Positions 36,331-45,667 of a stretch of DNA of 64,000 nucleotides are shown piece after piece. Origin of the DNA: Myxococcota bacterium (lineage in GTDB: Bacteria > Myxococcota_A > UBA9160 > UBA6930); contig JANQOX010000001.1 of NCBI GenBank assembly GCA_028285625.1, positions 124,001-188,000 of the forward strand, given 5' to 3'. The notes under the pieces were generated by a model. The model made no database searches. It saw only the letters and a program-made list of their open reading frames with translations, and was not told the DNA's origin. The stretch's first letter is position 1. Every line of letters starts with the position of its first letter. The translations under genes were made by a program, and so were the position numbers.

Positions 36331-37119
36331 ATGCGCATGGCCACCTGGAACGTGAACGGGCTGCGCGCGCGCCTCGACTTCCTGCTCCTGTGGCTGCGCG
36401 ACCGCGCGCCCGACGTGGTGGGGCTGCAGGAGCTCAAGCTCACCGACGAGCAGTTTCCGCACGCCGAAATCGAGGAGGCCGGGTACCGGGCGATCGTGCA
36501 CGGCCAGAAGAGCTGGAATGGCGTGGCCGTGCTCACCCGTCAGGAGCTACCGGCCAAGCTCGTCCAGAAGGGGCTCCCGGGTCAGGAAGAGATGGGGGCT
36601 CGCTTGGTGACCGCCGAGGTCGCCGAGCTGGCTTTCACCACCGTGTACGTGCCCAACGGCAAGAATCTCGATCACGACGACTACCCGCGAAAGCTCGCCT
36701 GGCTCGACGCGCTCGGCGACCACCTGGCCCAGGCGCATCCGCCCGAGCAGCCCCACGTGCTCTGCGGCGACTTCAACGTCTGCGCGGCGCCGAACGACTC
36801 GTGGAACGAAGAGAAGCTCGCCGGCGACATCTTCCACACCGACGCAGAACGCGCGTGCATGGCCAGACTGACCGACGCCGGGCACCACGACCTGTTCCGC
36901 ACGCTGCACCCCGACCTGCAGCAGTTCTCGTGGTGGGACTACCGCGGCGGCGCCTTCCATCGCGGACACGGCCTGCGCATCGACCTGCTGCTCGCGACTC
37001 CGCCCGTCCGCGAGCGCGTGCGCGAGGCGGGTACCGACCGCGACTACCGCAAGAAGCAGGACGGCCTCACGGCATCCGACCACGCGCCGGTGATCGTCGA
37101 CCTCGAACGGGCGGACTGA
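36331..37119 (+). CDS. xthA: Exodeoxyribonuclease III / AP endonuclease
   Basis: A 262-residue member of the exonuclease III family, which removes 3'-blocking groups and cuts at abasic sites. All catalytic blocks are visible: [11 protein letters not shown], the metal Glu in [26 protein letters not shown] with the Asp/Asn pair, and the terminal SDHAPV. The start ATG 36331 follows GGGAGG. It is probably a single-gene unit, convergent with the amidohydrolase. Confidence 0.93.
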   Translation: MRMATWNVNGLRARLDFLLLWLRDRAPDVVGLQELKLTDEQFPHAEIEEAGYRAIVHGQKSWNGVAVLTRQELPAKLVQKGLPGQEEMGARLVTAEVAELAFTTVYVPNGKNLDHDDYPRKLAWLDALGDHLAQAHPPEQPHVLCGDFNVCAAPNDSWNEEKLAGDIFHTDAERACMARLTDAGHHDLFRTLHPDLQQFSWWDYRGGAFHRGHGLRIDLLLATPPVRERVREAGTDRDYRKKQDGLTASDHAPVIVDLERAD

Positions 37120-37151
37120 GGCCGCCGCGCGATGAAGGCCGCGGGCAGCCG

Positions 37152-38597
37152 TCAGTCCGGCTTTGCGGGCTCGCGCACGACACGGCTCACGACCCAGCGG
37201 GTCACCGACACGCTCAACCCGTCGAAGACCCGTCCGTCGAAGTGGGCGAGGGACCGATCGAGCTGCCGGCGTAGATCGCTCGTCCGATAGGGGCGCCCGT
37301 CCGCCACCACCTGGGCCAGCGCGTCGAGCGCCCCGAGGTCGCGGGTGGGGTCGGCCGTGTAGACCAGCACGTCGGCCGGCGCGCCCGGGCGCAGCCGGCC
37401 GCGGTCGGCCGGTCCCAGGAAGCTCCCGGCGCCGTGGGTGGCGAACGCCCAGGTCTGCTCCGGCGTGAACCCCGCGCGCTCGAACAAGCGCATTTCGCGG
37501 TGGAAGCCCGAACCGGGCACGACCACCACGGCCAGCGTGTCGGTCCCGAGATGGATTCGGACGCCCGCGGCATGCAGCCGACGCAGCAGGTGCGCACGTT
37601 TGTCGAAGCCTGCTCCGAAGGCCCGCAACACGTCGTAGGGCCAGGGGGGGCGCGCCCAGACGATCTCGCGGTAGAGCCGCGGCACCAGCAGCGCATCGGG
37701 GGCCCAGGAGGTGAGGGGCTCCGGAGCGGCATAGTGCGCGATGCGGTCGGAAGTCACGAGGGTCGGCGTGACCGCGGTGTCGTGCTCGACCGCCGCGCGC
37801 ACCACGGTATCGAGGCGCGACTCCGAAACGTCCGCCCAGTGCTTCTGGATCTCGGGCATGCGGACGCCCGGGACCGACACCACACCCGTCAGGTGCTGGA
37901 CGTCGTCGAGCAGGCCGTCCTCGAAGGCCGCGGCGTAGGGCGTGTGGCCGATCACCGACAAGCCCCGCCGAGTGGCCGCCCCGCGAATGCCACGCAGGGC
38001 ATCGATCGAGAGATCGTCGTAGGCCTTGATGCAGTCGAAGCCCTCGTCGGCGATGGCGTCGACGGCTGCGGCCCCCTGTTCGGCGGTCGCGACCTCGCGC
38101 GAGTTCGGCCACCGCGCGCCCGGGCCATCCACGAAGGGTCCACAGGCGAACACGCGGGGCCCCGGGAAGAAGCCGTCGGCGATGCCGTCTCGCGCCGGGC
38201 CCGTGGCGGTGCCCTGCACGTCGCCCGCGTCGCGCACGGTGGTCACGCCGTGCAGGAGCATCAGCAGCGCAAAGTGCTCGGTCTGGCCCAGCCCCTGCAG
38301 CGGCGGGAAGTGCACGTGCATGTCGATCAGGCCCGGTAGCGCGTAGCGGGCCCCGGGCGAGCTGGCGCGCTCCTCGGCGCTGGCCGGTCGGATCTCGGCG
38401 ATGCGGTCGCCCTCGATCACCAGCGTCTGGTTCGGCACCCGGGTGATGCCGGGCTCGATGAGCGTCACGTTCGCGAGGGTCGCGCCGCGCTCGGGAACGC
38501 CCAGCGGGGCCGGGGGCAGGATCAGCAGGTAGAGAATCGCGCCGGCTGCGAACAGCCCTAGCAACACGATGCCCAACCCGCGCAAGACCGTACGCAC
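37152..38597 (-). CDS. Amidohydrolase with N-terminal membrane anchor
   Basis: A 481-residue amidohydrolase. One hydrophobic helix (residues 5-27) anchors it. The metal motif HVH lies in LPGLIDMHVHFPPL; the carbamylated-Lys position may be KAY in DCIKAYDD, with later His in VIGHTPYAAAF and VQHLTG and Asp in HLGTDTLA. This is the imidazolonepropionase/prolidase-like branch often linked to dipeptides or N-acyl substrates. The start is GTG 38597. Its function beyond C-N hydrolysis is not known. Confidence 0.85.
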   Translation of the reverse strand: MRTVLRGLGIVLLGLFAAGAILYLLILPPAPLGVPERGATLANVTLIEPGITRVPNQTLVIEGDRIAEIRPASAEERASSPGARYALPGLIDMHVHFPPLQGLGQTEHFALLMLLHGVTTVRDAGDVQGTATGPARDGIADGFFPGPRVFACGPFVDGPGARWPNSREVATAEQGAAAVDAIADEGFDCIKAYDDLSIDALRGIRGAATRRGLSVIGHTPYAAAFEDGLLDDVQHLTGVVSVPGVRMPEIQKHWADVSESRLDTVVRAAVEHDTAVTPTLVTSDRIAHYAAPEPLTSWAPDALLVPRLYREIVWARPPWPYDVLRAFGAGFDKRAHLLRRLHAAGVRIHLGTDTLAVVVVPGSGFHREMRLFERAGFTPEQTWAFATHGAGSFLGPADRGRLRPGAPADVLVYTADPTRDLGALDALAQVVADGRPYRTSDLRRQLDRSLAHFDGRVFDGLSVSVTRWVVSRVVREPAKPD

Positions 38598-38641
38598 GCC
38601 GGCAGTATGGGGGCCACCCGGCGGGGCGCCACCCCGGGGCC

Positions 38642-39961
38642 TCAGGCGGGCGCGTCTTCCGAGACCCGGTTGCCCGGGGGCTCGTCCCCTGGCGCGGCCT
38701 CGTCGCCGCGGAGAAGCGCCACGATCTCGTCGGCGTGCGCGCGCGCGTCACGTCGCCCGAGGGCGACGAGGCGGCCGGTGTAGCAGGCGTCGAAGTACAG
38801 GTAGGAGAGCAGGTCGGCCTCGTCCTTGGGAACGCCACGCAGGGCTGCACCGAGCAGCAGCGCCGGGATGCCGCCGATCCGTTCCTTCCCCCCTTCGCGG
38901 TAGCACTGCGCTGCAAGCTGCCCCACGTCCTCGCTGGGGCGGATGGCCGTGACCTGCACCGGCCGATAGCCCACGCCCCGTCGCCTGCGGACGGCGCCGT
39001 TGATGCGGGGCAGGAAGCCGTCCCCGAACGCCTCGCGCCCCTCGGCGATCCAGGCGTTCACCAGTTCGAGTTGCCGGAGCTCGGACTCGAGCTGGTCGAG
39101 CAACAGGGCGTTCAACACCTTGCCCATCAGGAAGGCGGGCTGGGTGATCACGTCCTCGGTGTAGGCCGGCAGCCCCGCGCTGCGCAGCGGCGCGTGCTTC
39201 AGCGCGATCACGAGCACGCGATCGGCGCGCAGTCGAAGCGCCGGCGACAGCGGCGTGTTCATGCGCAGGCCACCGTCGACGTAGTAGCGCTCGCGAAGAC
39301 GGACCGCGGGAAACAGGAAGGGGATCGCGGCCGACGCGCGCACGTGGTCGGCGCGGATCTCGGCGGGGATCGCCTTGGCGCCTGGATCGTTCTTCCACGG
39401 GTGCGGGTCGGCGTCGGGCCCATCCATGAACACGGTGACGCGCCCGCTGCGCACCTCGGTGCAGGAGATGCAGAGCGCGGAGGGTCGCCGCGCCGCGAGG
39501 TTGCCGGGAAGGGCGTCCCAGGGCACCCGCGCATCGACCAGGTGTTCCAGAGGCGACAGGTCGACGAGCCCGCCGAGGGCGCCACCCTGGCTGCCGGTGT
39601 CCCCTGCGCGACGCGACATGCGCCGGATGCCCAGGGCCCGCAGCGGCACGCCCAGCAGGTCGGCCGTCGAGACGCGCAGCATGTCCCGCAGCTGCATCTG
39701 CTCCCAGGTCTCGAGCAGCTGCTTGGCGCGATCGGGGCCCACGCGTTCGGAGGTGGCTGCGACGTAGGCCGCGTGCACGGCCCCCACGCTGGTCCCGCTC
39801 ACGATGTCGAAGGAGAAGCCGGCCGGGAGCCGCGGCAGGATCTCTTCGAACAGGACGGCGAGCACGCCCGCCTCGTACGCGCCGCGGGCGCCTCCGCCCG
39901 AGAGGACCAGTGCGGTGCGCCCGGGCGCGGCGGGCCGCGGGTCGGTCTGGTTCGTCGTCAC
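38642..39961 (-). CDS. Patatin-like phospholipase
   Basis: A 439-residue serine acyl hydrolase. The patatin oxyanion box is SGGGARGAYEAG, the nucleophile elbow GTSVG, and the dyad Asp lies in DGGLRMNTPLSPA. The domain covers about residues 15-260; the rest is helical and typical of the RssA/YlbK-like bacterial patatins. GTG 39961 is chosen since the sequence before it is Arg-rich with no homology; ATG 40021 would add 20 residues. It should cleave acyl groups from phospholipids or acylglycerols, which fits the lipid theme of the window. Confidence 0.88.
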   Translation of the reverse strand: MTTNQTDPRPAAPGRTALVLSGGGARGAYEAGVLAVLFEEILPRLPAGFSFDIVSGTSVGAVHAAYVAATSERVGPDRAKQLLETWEQMQLRDMLRVSTADLLGVPLRALGIRRMSRRAGDTGSQGGALGGLVDLSPLEHLVDARVPWDALPGNLAARRPSALCISCTEVRSGRVTVFMDGPDADPHPWKNDPGAKAIPAEIRADHVRASAAIPFLFPAVRLRERYYVDGGLRMNTPLSPALRLRADRVLVIALKHAPLRSAGLPAYTEDVITQPAFLMGKVLNALLLDQLESELRQLELVNAWIAEGREAFGDGFLPRINGAVRRRRGVGYRPVQVTAIRPSEDVGQLAAQCYREGGKERIGGIPALLLGAALRGVPKDEADLLSYLYFDACYTGRLVALGRRDARAHADEIVALLRGDEAAPGDEPPGNRVSEDAPA

Positions 39962-40125
39962 ACCCCGAGTGTAGGGCCCGCTCCGGCGGCGTCGGCGCCG
40001 GGGGGATCCCCCCCTCGCCAACCGCGGTCGCCACCGCTACCTACCGGCGAGTTTCTCGCCGTCCCACCCGACGCCGACCGCCCGCCCGGGCGCGGCGGCC
40101 ACCCCGGGAAGCCCAAGGAGTCGAC

Positions 40126-40917
40126 ATGAAGAAGCTCGGAATCGTCGTAGCCATCCTCCTGATCGCCGTCGCAGGCGGCATCTACTACCTGAGCTCGAAC
40201 CTGAACGACATCGTCCGGCGGCTGATCGAGCGGGTCGGCACCGAGACGGTGGGGACCGCGGTGAACGTGGGGAGCGTCGAGCTCGACCTGGGTGAGGGGC
40301 GCGGCACGATCCGCAAGCTGAGCGTCGCGAACCCCGAGGGGTTCTCCTCCGCCTCGGCACTCTCACTCGGAGAGATCACGGTGGCGTTCGACACGGGCTC
40401 GCTAAGAGGAAGCCCCATCGTGGTCAACGTGGTCGACGTCGCTGAGCCGGTCGTCCGCTTCGAGGTCAACGGCAGCGCCCAGGCGAACCTGAACGAACTC
40501 AAGACGGGAATCGAGGCCAACACCGCTTCTTCGGCCGCCGCTGCCAAGGAGAAGGAGGAGGCGGGCGAGCAGACGCCTGCGACCAAGATCCGGGTGCGCC
40601 GCTTCTCGTTCGCCGAAGGCCGCATCGAGGCCGACACCACCGCCGCGGGCGGTAAGGAAGAGCAGCTCGTGCTGCCGAGCATCCAGCTCACCGACATCGG
40701 CGGCGAGGAGGGCACCAGCCCCGGTCGCGTGGCCAGCGCCATCGCGTCGGCCCTGGTCGCCGAAGCCGGCAAGACGGCCGCCCGCAGCGAGCTGCAGGGC
40801 TACCTCGACAAGAAGGTCCGCGACGAGCTGGGTGGAACGCCCACGGAGCGCGCCTCGGAGGAGGCCGAGAAGATGATCGAAGGGGTGAGCGAGAACATCA
40901 AGGGCCTCTTCGACTGA
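40126..40917 (+). CDS. AsmA-like membrane protein
   Basis: A 263-residue protein. The N-terminal helix (MKKLGIVVAILLIAVAGGIYYLSS) anchors a periplasmic domain with short beta repeats (VGTAVNVGSVELDLGEGRGTIRKLSVANPEGFSS) like the start of AsmA/DUF748-type lipid-transfer proteins. It is far shorter than AsmA itself. The C-terminal 70 residues are helical and charged. AAGGAG precedes ATG 40126. A bridge or lipid-handling role is inference from the fold. Confidence 0.78.
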   Translation: MKKLGIVVAILLIAVAGGIYYLSSNLNDIVRRLIERVGTETVGTAVNVGSVELDLGEGRGTIRKLSVANPEGFSSASALSLGEITVAFDTGSLRGSPIVVNVVDVAEPVVRFEVNGSAQANLNELKTGIEANTASSAAAAKEKEEAGEQTPATKIRVRRFSFAEGRIEADTTAAGGKEEQLVLPSIQLTDIGGEEGTSPGRVASAIASALVAEAGKTAARSELQGYLDKKVRDELGGTPTERASEEAEKMIEGVSENIKGLFD

Positions 40918-40947
40918 GCCGCTCGGGAGGCCCCAACTCCGGCTCCG

Positions 40948-41607
40948 TCAGGGGATGATCAGCCCGTCGATCCGGCACAGGCCGCCACTGCCCACCAGCG
41001 ACAGCGTGTTGCGGCCCGCCGGTCGGAACTCGATCGAAGCGACCCCACGTGACGCGGGGCCCTGACACATCTCATCGTTGCGGACGACCGCAACCGTGTC
41101 GGCGCCGCCCGCCCAGCCCACGTGGAACGTGAGCGGGAACTGGCCGCGCAGCAGGATGACTTCGTCGTCCTCGAAGATCTTCCGGAAGTTGGCCTGGGCC
41201 CTCGGGACCGGCGAGCTGCGTGCGCTCTGGCCCCGCGGCTGTCGCATCCGGTTGACGAACGGGTCGCCGATGCCGGTGGCGTCGCACTGGTCCTCGCCCC
41301 GTGTGAAGCGGCCGCCGGGCCCGCGCGAGGAGTACTGCACCAGCGACTCCGGGGCGAGCAGCGCCTGGCAGCCGCCGCCCGTAGGCGCGAACACGCGCAT
41401 GGCGACGCCGTCGCCCGCGATCGTCACGTCCAGGTAGTCGCCGCGTTCGATCGCGTTCGTGACCATCAGGTCGCCGGTCCTGCCGATGCCCGACTGGAAG
41501 GCGCTCTTGGAGCTGCAACCGCCGGCAGCGACGAGCACCACCAGTCCCAGGGCGAGGCGGCTTGCGGCGCTCGGCATCTGCCGGCTGCGAGCCCGTTCAG
41601 TCGTCAT
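40948..41607 (-). CDS. Lipoprotein of unknown function
   Basis: A 219-residue protein with a signal ending in lipobox AAGGC, at about residue 31. The mature part has several Cys (CQALL, EDQC, EMCQGP, GGLCRIDG) likely paired in the periplasm. No family recognised. ATG 41607 overlaps the GH2 stop by 11 bases; ATG 41577 would also keep the signal. It converges with the AsmA-like gene and is the last gene of a minus-strand run of three. Confidence 0.75.
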   Translation of the reverse strand: MTTERARSRQMPSAASRLALGLVVLVAAGGCSSKSAFQSGIGRTGDLMVTNAIERGDYLDVTIAGDGVAMRVFAPTGGGCQALLAPESLVQYSSRGPGGRFTRGEDQCDATGIGDPFVNRMRQPRGQSARSSPVPRAQANFRKIFEDDEVILLRGQFPLTFHVGWAGGADTVAVVRNDEMCQGPASRGVASIEFRPAGRNTLSLVGSGGLCRIDGLIIP

Positions 41608-43366
41608 CGGAGGGATTCTCCTCGGTCCCCGAGAGCTCGCGATAGAAGTCGCTCAGCACGCCGAACGCACGCTTGCGCACGCCACGCTCGCTCACGAGAC
41701 CCTTGCGGTTGTAGTAGTCCTGCACGTCGGCCAGCACGCGTCTGGGCGATCGGAAGTCCTTGAGGGTCCACGGGGAGAGACCCGCGAGGAACGGGATGCG
41801 GCGCAGCATCGCGACCTGCCCCGCGTACACCGCGGCCTGGTGCTCCTCGGTGAAGAGTTCGTCGGGCGATCCGTGGCGGCCCTGCAGCGCACCGGCGCCG
41901 AGCTCGCTCATGATCAGCGGCTTGTCGTACGGCGTCTCCCACTGCACGTCCGGCACGTCGCTGACGGCCCCGTAGTACCAGCCCAGGTACTCGTTGCAGC
42001 CCATCACGTCGAGGTGCTCGCCGAGCGGGTCGTCGATCACCATGGTGGTGGGGTCGCCGTCTTCCTTGGGCTTCATGTGCGCCATCAGTGCGGCCGTGAC
42101 CAGACGCGTGGGGTCGAGCTCGCGGACCATGCCCGCGAGGTTCGCGAGGAAGGTCAGTCGCGGCTCGGTGGCGGGCGCCTCGTTGGCGATGGACCACAGC
42201 GCGATGGCGGCGCGGTTTCGGTCGCGGACGATCAGGTCGCGAAGCTGGCTGCGCGCACACTCCAACGTGTCCTCGCGATCCCAGGCGATGCGCCAGTAGA
42301 CCGGGACCTCCGACCACACGAGCAGGCCCATCTCTTCGGCGACGCGCGTCATCGGCTCGTCGTGCGGGTAGTGGGCCAGGCGCACGAAGTTGCAGCCGAG
42401 ATCGCGCGCCCAGCCGAGCAGGGTGCGGGCGTCGTCTTCGCCGAAGGCGCGCCCGGGCCGGGTGGGTGCCTCCTCGTGGATGCTGATGCCGCGCAAGAAG
42501 ATCGGCTCGCCGTTCAGCAGGATCTCGCTTCCGCGCGTCTCGATCGTGCGAAAGCCGATCTCGTCTGCGAGACGATCGGTCTCGCACGCGATCACCACCT
42601 CGTAGCGCTTGGGGTCGTCCGGGCACCAGCGCCGCAGCGAGGCGGGCAGCGGCAGGTCCAGCGCGACGCGCCCGTCCGCATCGGTCTCCGCGGCACACTC
42701 GGTATCCAGTTCGGGGATGCTCACGACCACCTGCTGGCCCCGCCGGGGTCCGTCGAGCTGAACGAAGCCGCGTGCGCGTCCGGTGTCGTCGGGGTCGAGG
42801 TAGACGAAGCTCTCGCAGATGTGCGTCTCGGGGACGTCCACCAGACGCACGTCCCGGGTGATGCCGCCGTAGTTCCACCAGTCGGTGCTGGTGGTCGGGA
42901 CGGCTTCTACGCGACGTGTCGCGTCGACCACGACGTGGACCACTTCGTCCTCGTCCCCGCCGCGAAGCGCGTCGGTCACCTCGAAGGCGAAGGGCGTGAA
43001 CCCCCCCTCGTGCTCGCCGAGCAGCTCGCCGTTCAGGTACACGTACGCGCGGTAGTTGACCGCGCCGAAGTGCAGGTAGCGCCGGCCCTCGTGCGCGGGC
43101 GCGCGGAAGCGGCGGCGGTACCAGACTGCGCCCTCGTAGAAGAAGAGCCGCGGGTCCTGGCTGTTCCAGTCGCCCGGCACCAGCAGCTGGTCTGCGCGGT
43201 CGAAGTCGACCTCGGCCAGGCCGGGCCGCATGGGCAGCTCCTTGAACCAGCCCAGGGGCCAGGCGTCGCCCCAGGGGCTGAGCCGGCCGGCTTCATAGGG
43301 GTCGACGACGACCCGCCAGCTCCCCGCGAGTGAAAGACCGGGCCGAAGCGATGCGTGCTGGATCAC
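41597..43366 (-). CDS. Glycoside hydrolase family 2 (beta-glucuronidase-like)
   Basis: A 589-residue enzyme. The N-terminal sugar-binding domain contains VPGDWNSQDP and YRRRF; the immunoglobulin-like part follows; the TIM barrel shows NFVRLAHYPHDEPM. The acid/base Glu is in WSIANEA and the nucleophile in MSELGAGALQG. This is the GH2 beta-glucuronidase/galactosidase pattern with retaining mechanism. No signal peptide is visible, so it may be cytosolic. The start is taken as GTG 43366, 11 bases after the upstream stop, with no clear Shine-Dalgarno. It is probably coupled to the isoaspartyl peptidase gene. Confidence 0.88.
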   Translation of the reverse strand: MIQHASLRPGLSLAGSWRVVVDPYEAGRLSPWGDAWPLGWFKELPMRPGLAEVDFDRADQLLVPGDWNSQDPRLFFYEGAVWYRRRFRAPAHEGRRYLHFGAVNYRAYVYLNGELLGEHEGGFTPFAFEVTDALRGGDEDEVVHVVVDATRRVEAVPTTSTDWWNYGGITRDVRLVDVPETHICESFVYLDPDDTGRARGFVQLDGPRRGQQVVVSIPELDTECAAETDADGRVALDLPLPASLRRWCPDDPKRYEVVIACETDRLADEIGFRTIETRGSEILLNGEPIFLRGISIHEEAPTRPGRAFGEDDARTLLGWARDLGCNFVRLAHYPHDEPMTRVAEEMGLLVWSEVPVYWRIAWDREDTLECARSQLRDLIVRDRNRAAIALWSIANEAPATEPRLTFLANLAGMVRELDPTRLVTAALMAHMKPKEDGDPTTMVIDDPLGEHLDVMGCNEYLGWYYGAVSDVPDVQWETPYDKPLIMSELGAGALQGRHGSPDELFTEEHQAAVYAGQVAMLRRIPFLAGLSPWTLKDFRSPRRVLADVQDYYNRKGLVSERGVRKRAFGVLSDFYRELSGTEENPSDDD

Positions 43367-43377
43367 GGGGGACGATG

Positions 43378-44382
43378 CTAGCCAGCGGGGCGCGTCTCGG
43401 CAGTGTCCGATTGGCCTTCGCCGGGCAGGATCTCGTCCCCGAACAGGGCGGTCTGCGGCTCGCCATCCTCGCCGAGCACGCCCCGCAGCATGCCCGGCGT
43501 ATTGAACCGCAGCCGGGGTGGGCCGGTGGGCGCCACGGCAATGCAACCGCCCGTGAAGCCCAGCGCGCGCACCCGCTCGAGCGCCACGTCGCACGCGTCG
43601 GGTAGGGAACGGCCGCCCAGGCGCATGGCGGCGTCGACCTCGTGGGCGAGCGCCACGCGCAGGAAGCCCTCGCCGTCGCCCGTCCCGGATACCGCGCAGC
43701 CCGAATCGCACGCCCAGGTGCCCGCCCCCGGCACCGGGCTGTCGCCCACGCGCCCGGGCCGCTTCGCGACCATCCCGCCCGTCGAGGTGGCGGCGGCCAG
43801 GCTGCCCGTGGCGTCGCGGGCCACGCAGCCCACCGTGCCGCGCGACCCGTCGTCGTGGTCGCGGGTGATCGCACCGCGCGCGAGCGCGCGTTCGAGCTGG
43901 CGGCGACGGGCTTCCACCACGAGATCCTCGGGGTCGATCAGCGCCATTCCGAGGTCCTGGGCGAGGCGCTCGGCCCCTTCGGCCACCATCAGCACGTGGG
44001 GTGTTTCGTCCATCACCCGCCGGGCCAGTTCGATCGGGTTCGCCACGCGGCCCACGCAGGCGACGGCGCCAGCGCGCCGAGCCCGGCCCTCCATCACGCA
44101 CGCGTCCATTTCGACGCGCCCGTCCCGGGCCAGGACCGAGCCGCGACCCGCGTTGAACAGGGGCTCGTCCTCGAGCCGGGTGACCGCGGCCACCACTGCA
44201 TCGAGGGCCGAGCCGCCGGCCGAGAGCACCGCGCCGCCCAGGGCGAGCGCCGCGTTCAGTCCGTGGCGCAGGGCCGCTTCAGCGGCGGCGTCTCGGGGGA
44301 AGCGGCCGCGCACGACGCTTCCCGCTCCAGCGTGGATGGCGAGTGCCGTGGGAGCCGTGGTCGAGCCGGCCGAAGAGGACAT
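43378..44382 (-). CDS. Isoaspartyl peptidase / L-asparaginase (Ntn hydrolase)
   Basis: A 334-residue precursor. The conserved IHAGAGS and LFNAGRGSVLARDG lie in the alpha chain. The autocleavage Thr follows a Gly in SRGTVGCVARD, then STGGMVAKRPGRVGDSPVPGAGTWA gives the substrate site of the beta chain. It would cleave beta-aspartyl peptides or asparagine. It lies just upstream of the GH2 gene on the minus strand; together these could serve glycopeptide turnover (inference). Confidence 0.9.
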   Translation of the reverse strand: MSSSAGSTTAPTALAIHAGAGSVVRGRFPRDAAAEAALRHGLNAALALGGAVLSAGGSALDAVVAAVTRLEDEPLFNAGRGSVLARDGRVEMDACVMEGRARRAGAVACVGRVANPIELARRVMDETPHVLMVAEGAERLAQDLGMALIDPEDLVVEARRRQLERALARGAITRDHDDGSRGTVGCVARDATGSLAAATSTGGMVAKRPGRVGDSPVPGAGTWACDSGCAVSGTGDGEGFLRVALAHEVDAAMRLGGRSLPDACDVALERVRALGFTGGCIAVAPTGPPRLRFNTPGMLRGVLGEDGEPQTALFGDEILPGEGQSDTAETRPAG

Positions 44383-44495
44383 CGGGCGATCCTATCGACG
44401 CGGCGCCTGGCGATCGAGCGGGTCGGGGGGCCGATGGATGGCCCCGGTGTGGGATTGCTACCGTCCCGCCCACGGCCATGGAGGGGGGCGCCCAA

Positions 44496-44840
44496 GTGAG
44501 CAGGTTCGGTCCGATTCTCGGCCTCGCGATCGCGTGCGCGCTCGCGAGCGCCTGCGCCGGGACTTCACCGCAGCCCTCTCTCGAAGCCGCCGAGGGCGCG
44601 GTCCAGGCGGCCGAGAACGCTCAGGCAAGGCGCTATGCCTCCTCCGACCTGTCGCGCGCGCTCGACAATCTATCGGCCGCTCGAACCGAGGCGGCCGACA
44701 AGGCCAACTGGATCGAGGCCCGCCGCCATGCCGAGAAGGCCGAGGTGGATGCCGAGGTGGCGATCGAGAAGTCGCGCGTCCAGCAGCTCCGCATCACCGC
44801 CACCGAGCTGCAGCGCGGCGCGAGCGAAGGAGCGCGATAG
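44496..44840 (+). CDS. DUF4398-type lipoprotein
   Basis: A 114-residue protein. GTG 44496 gives a clean lipoprotein signal (VSRFGPILGLAIACALASAC, lipobox ASAC); ATG 44478 would put acidic residues before it. The mature part is one helical DUF4398-like module: AEGAVQAAENAQARRYASSDLSRALDNLSAARTEA. It lies one base before the next gene, which has the same helical repeat plus OmpA. A peptidoglycan-linked envelope role is likely. Confidence 0.8.
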   Translation: MSRFGPILGLAIACALASACAGTSPQPSLEAAEGAVQAAENAQARRYASSDLSRALDNLSAARTEAADKANWIEARRHAEKAEVDAEVAIEKSRVQQLRITATELQRGASEGAR

Positions 44841-44841
44841 C

Positions 44842-45666
44842 GTGCGCCACGTCGGGCCCCTGGTCTTGGCCGCCGCCGTGGCGATCGCGTCGATCGGCTG
44901 CGCGACCGAACCCCGCGAGCTGCCGCAGATTCGCGATGCCTACGACCGCCTGGCGGCCAACGCCCAGGTGCGCCAGCAGGCCGGCGTCGAGCTCCACGAC
45001 GCCGAGCTGGCCGTCGACCGCGCCTTCGAAGTCTGGCAGAAGGACGGCAACTACGACGAGAGCGTGCACCTGGCGTACCTCGCCACACGCAGGATCGAGA
45101 TCGCCCAGCTGGCGACCGAACGCCGCGAGCTCGAGGACGAGATCGAGCAGATGCCCCGGCAGCGGGTGGCCCAGCTCGCGCAGCGAGACCACCTGGCGGC
45201 GTCCATGCGTGGGGGCACACGCCTCGAGCTTTCGGCCGGCGATGCACCGGACCTGGACGAGTTCTTCGCCAAGCTCGAGGAGGAGCCAGACGAGCGCGGC
45301 GTCGTGACGCTCGGCGACGTGTTGTTCGGCTTCGACTCGGACGCGCTCAAGGGCGACGCGGAGAAGAGCTTGGGCCGGCTCTCGACGTTCCTTGCTGCGA
45401 ACCAAGGCCGCTCGGTCCTCGTCGAGGGACACACCGACGACACCGGCATCCTCGAGTACAACTTCGATCTGTCCCGGAGGCGCGCCGACCACGTGAGGGA
45501 CGAGCTCGTGAAGGACGGAGTCGATCCGGAACGCGTCCTCACCGTGGGATACGGACCGGTGTACCCGGTCGCGCCCAACACGACGGCCACGGGTCGGGCG
45601 CAGAATCGCCGCGTCGAGATCGTGGTGCTCGGGCGCGGGGAAGCCCTCGACCCCGCCGCGCCCTAG
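44842..45666 (+). CDS. OmpA-family lipoprotein with DUF4398-like N-terminal part
   Basis: A 274-residue lipoprotein (lipobox SIGC near residue 20). Residues about 25-120 are helical and like the preceding gene. Residues about 160-265 are an OmpA C-terminal domain: FGFDSDALKGDAEKSL, VEGHTDDTGILEYNFDLSRRRADHV, VGYGPVYPVAPNTTATGRAQNRRVEI, with the peptidoglycan-binding Asp and Arg present. The start is GTG 44842 with AAGGAG upstream. It is one base from the next gene. It should link the outer membrane to peptidoglycan. Confidence 0.88.
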   Translation: MRHVGPLVLAAAVAIASIGCATEPRELPQIRDAYDRLAANAQVRQQAGVELHDAELAVDRAFEVWQKDGNYDESVHLAYLATRRIEIAQLATERRELEDEIEQMPRQRVAQLAQRDHLAASMRGGTRLELSAGDAPDLDEFFAKLEEEPDERGVVTLGDVLFGFDSDALKGDAEKSLGRLSTFLAANQGRSVLVEGHTDDTGILEYNFDLSRRRADHVRDELVKDGVDPERVLTVGYGPVYPVAPNTTATGRAQNRRVEIVVLGRGEALDPAAP

Positions 45667-45667
45667 G

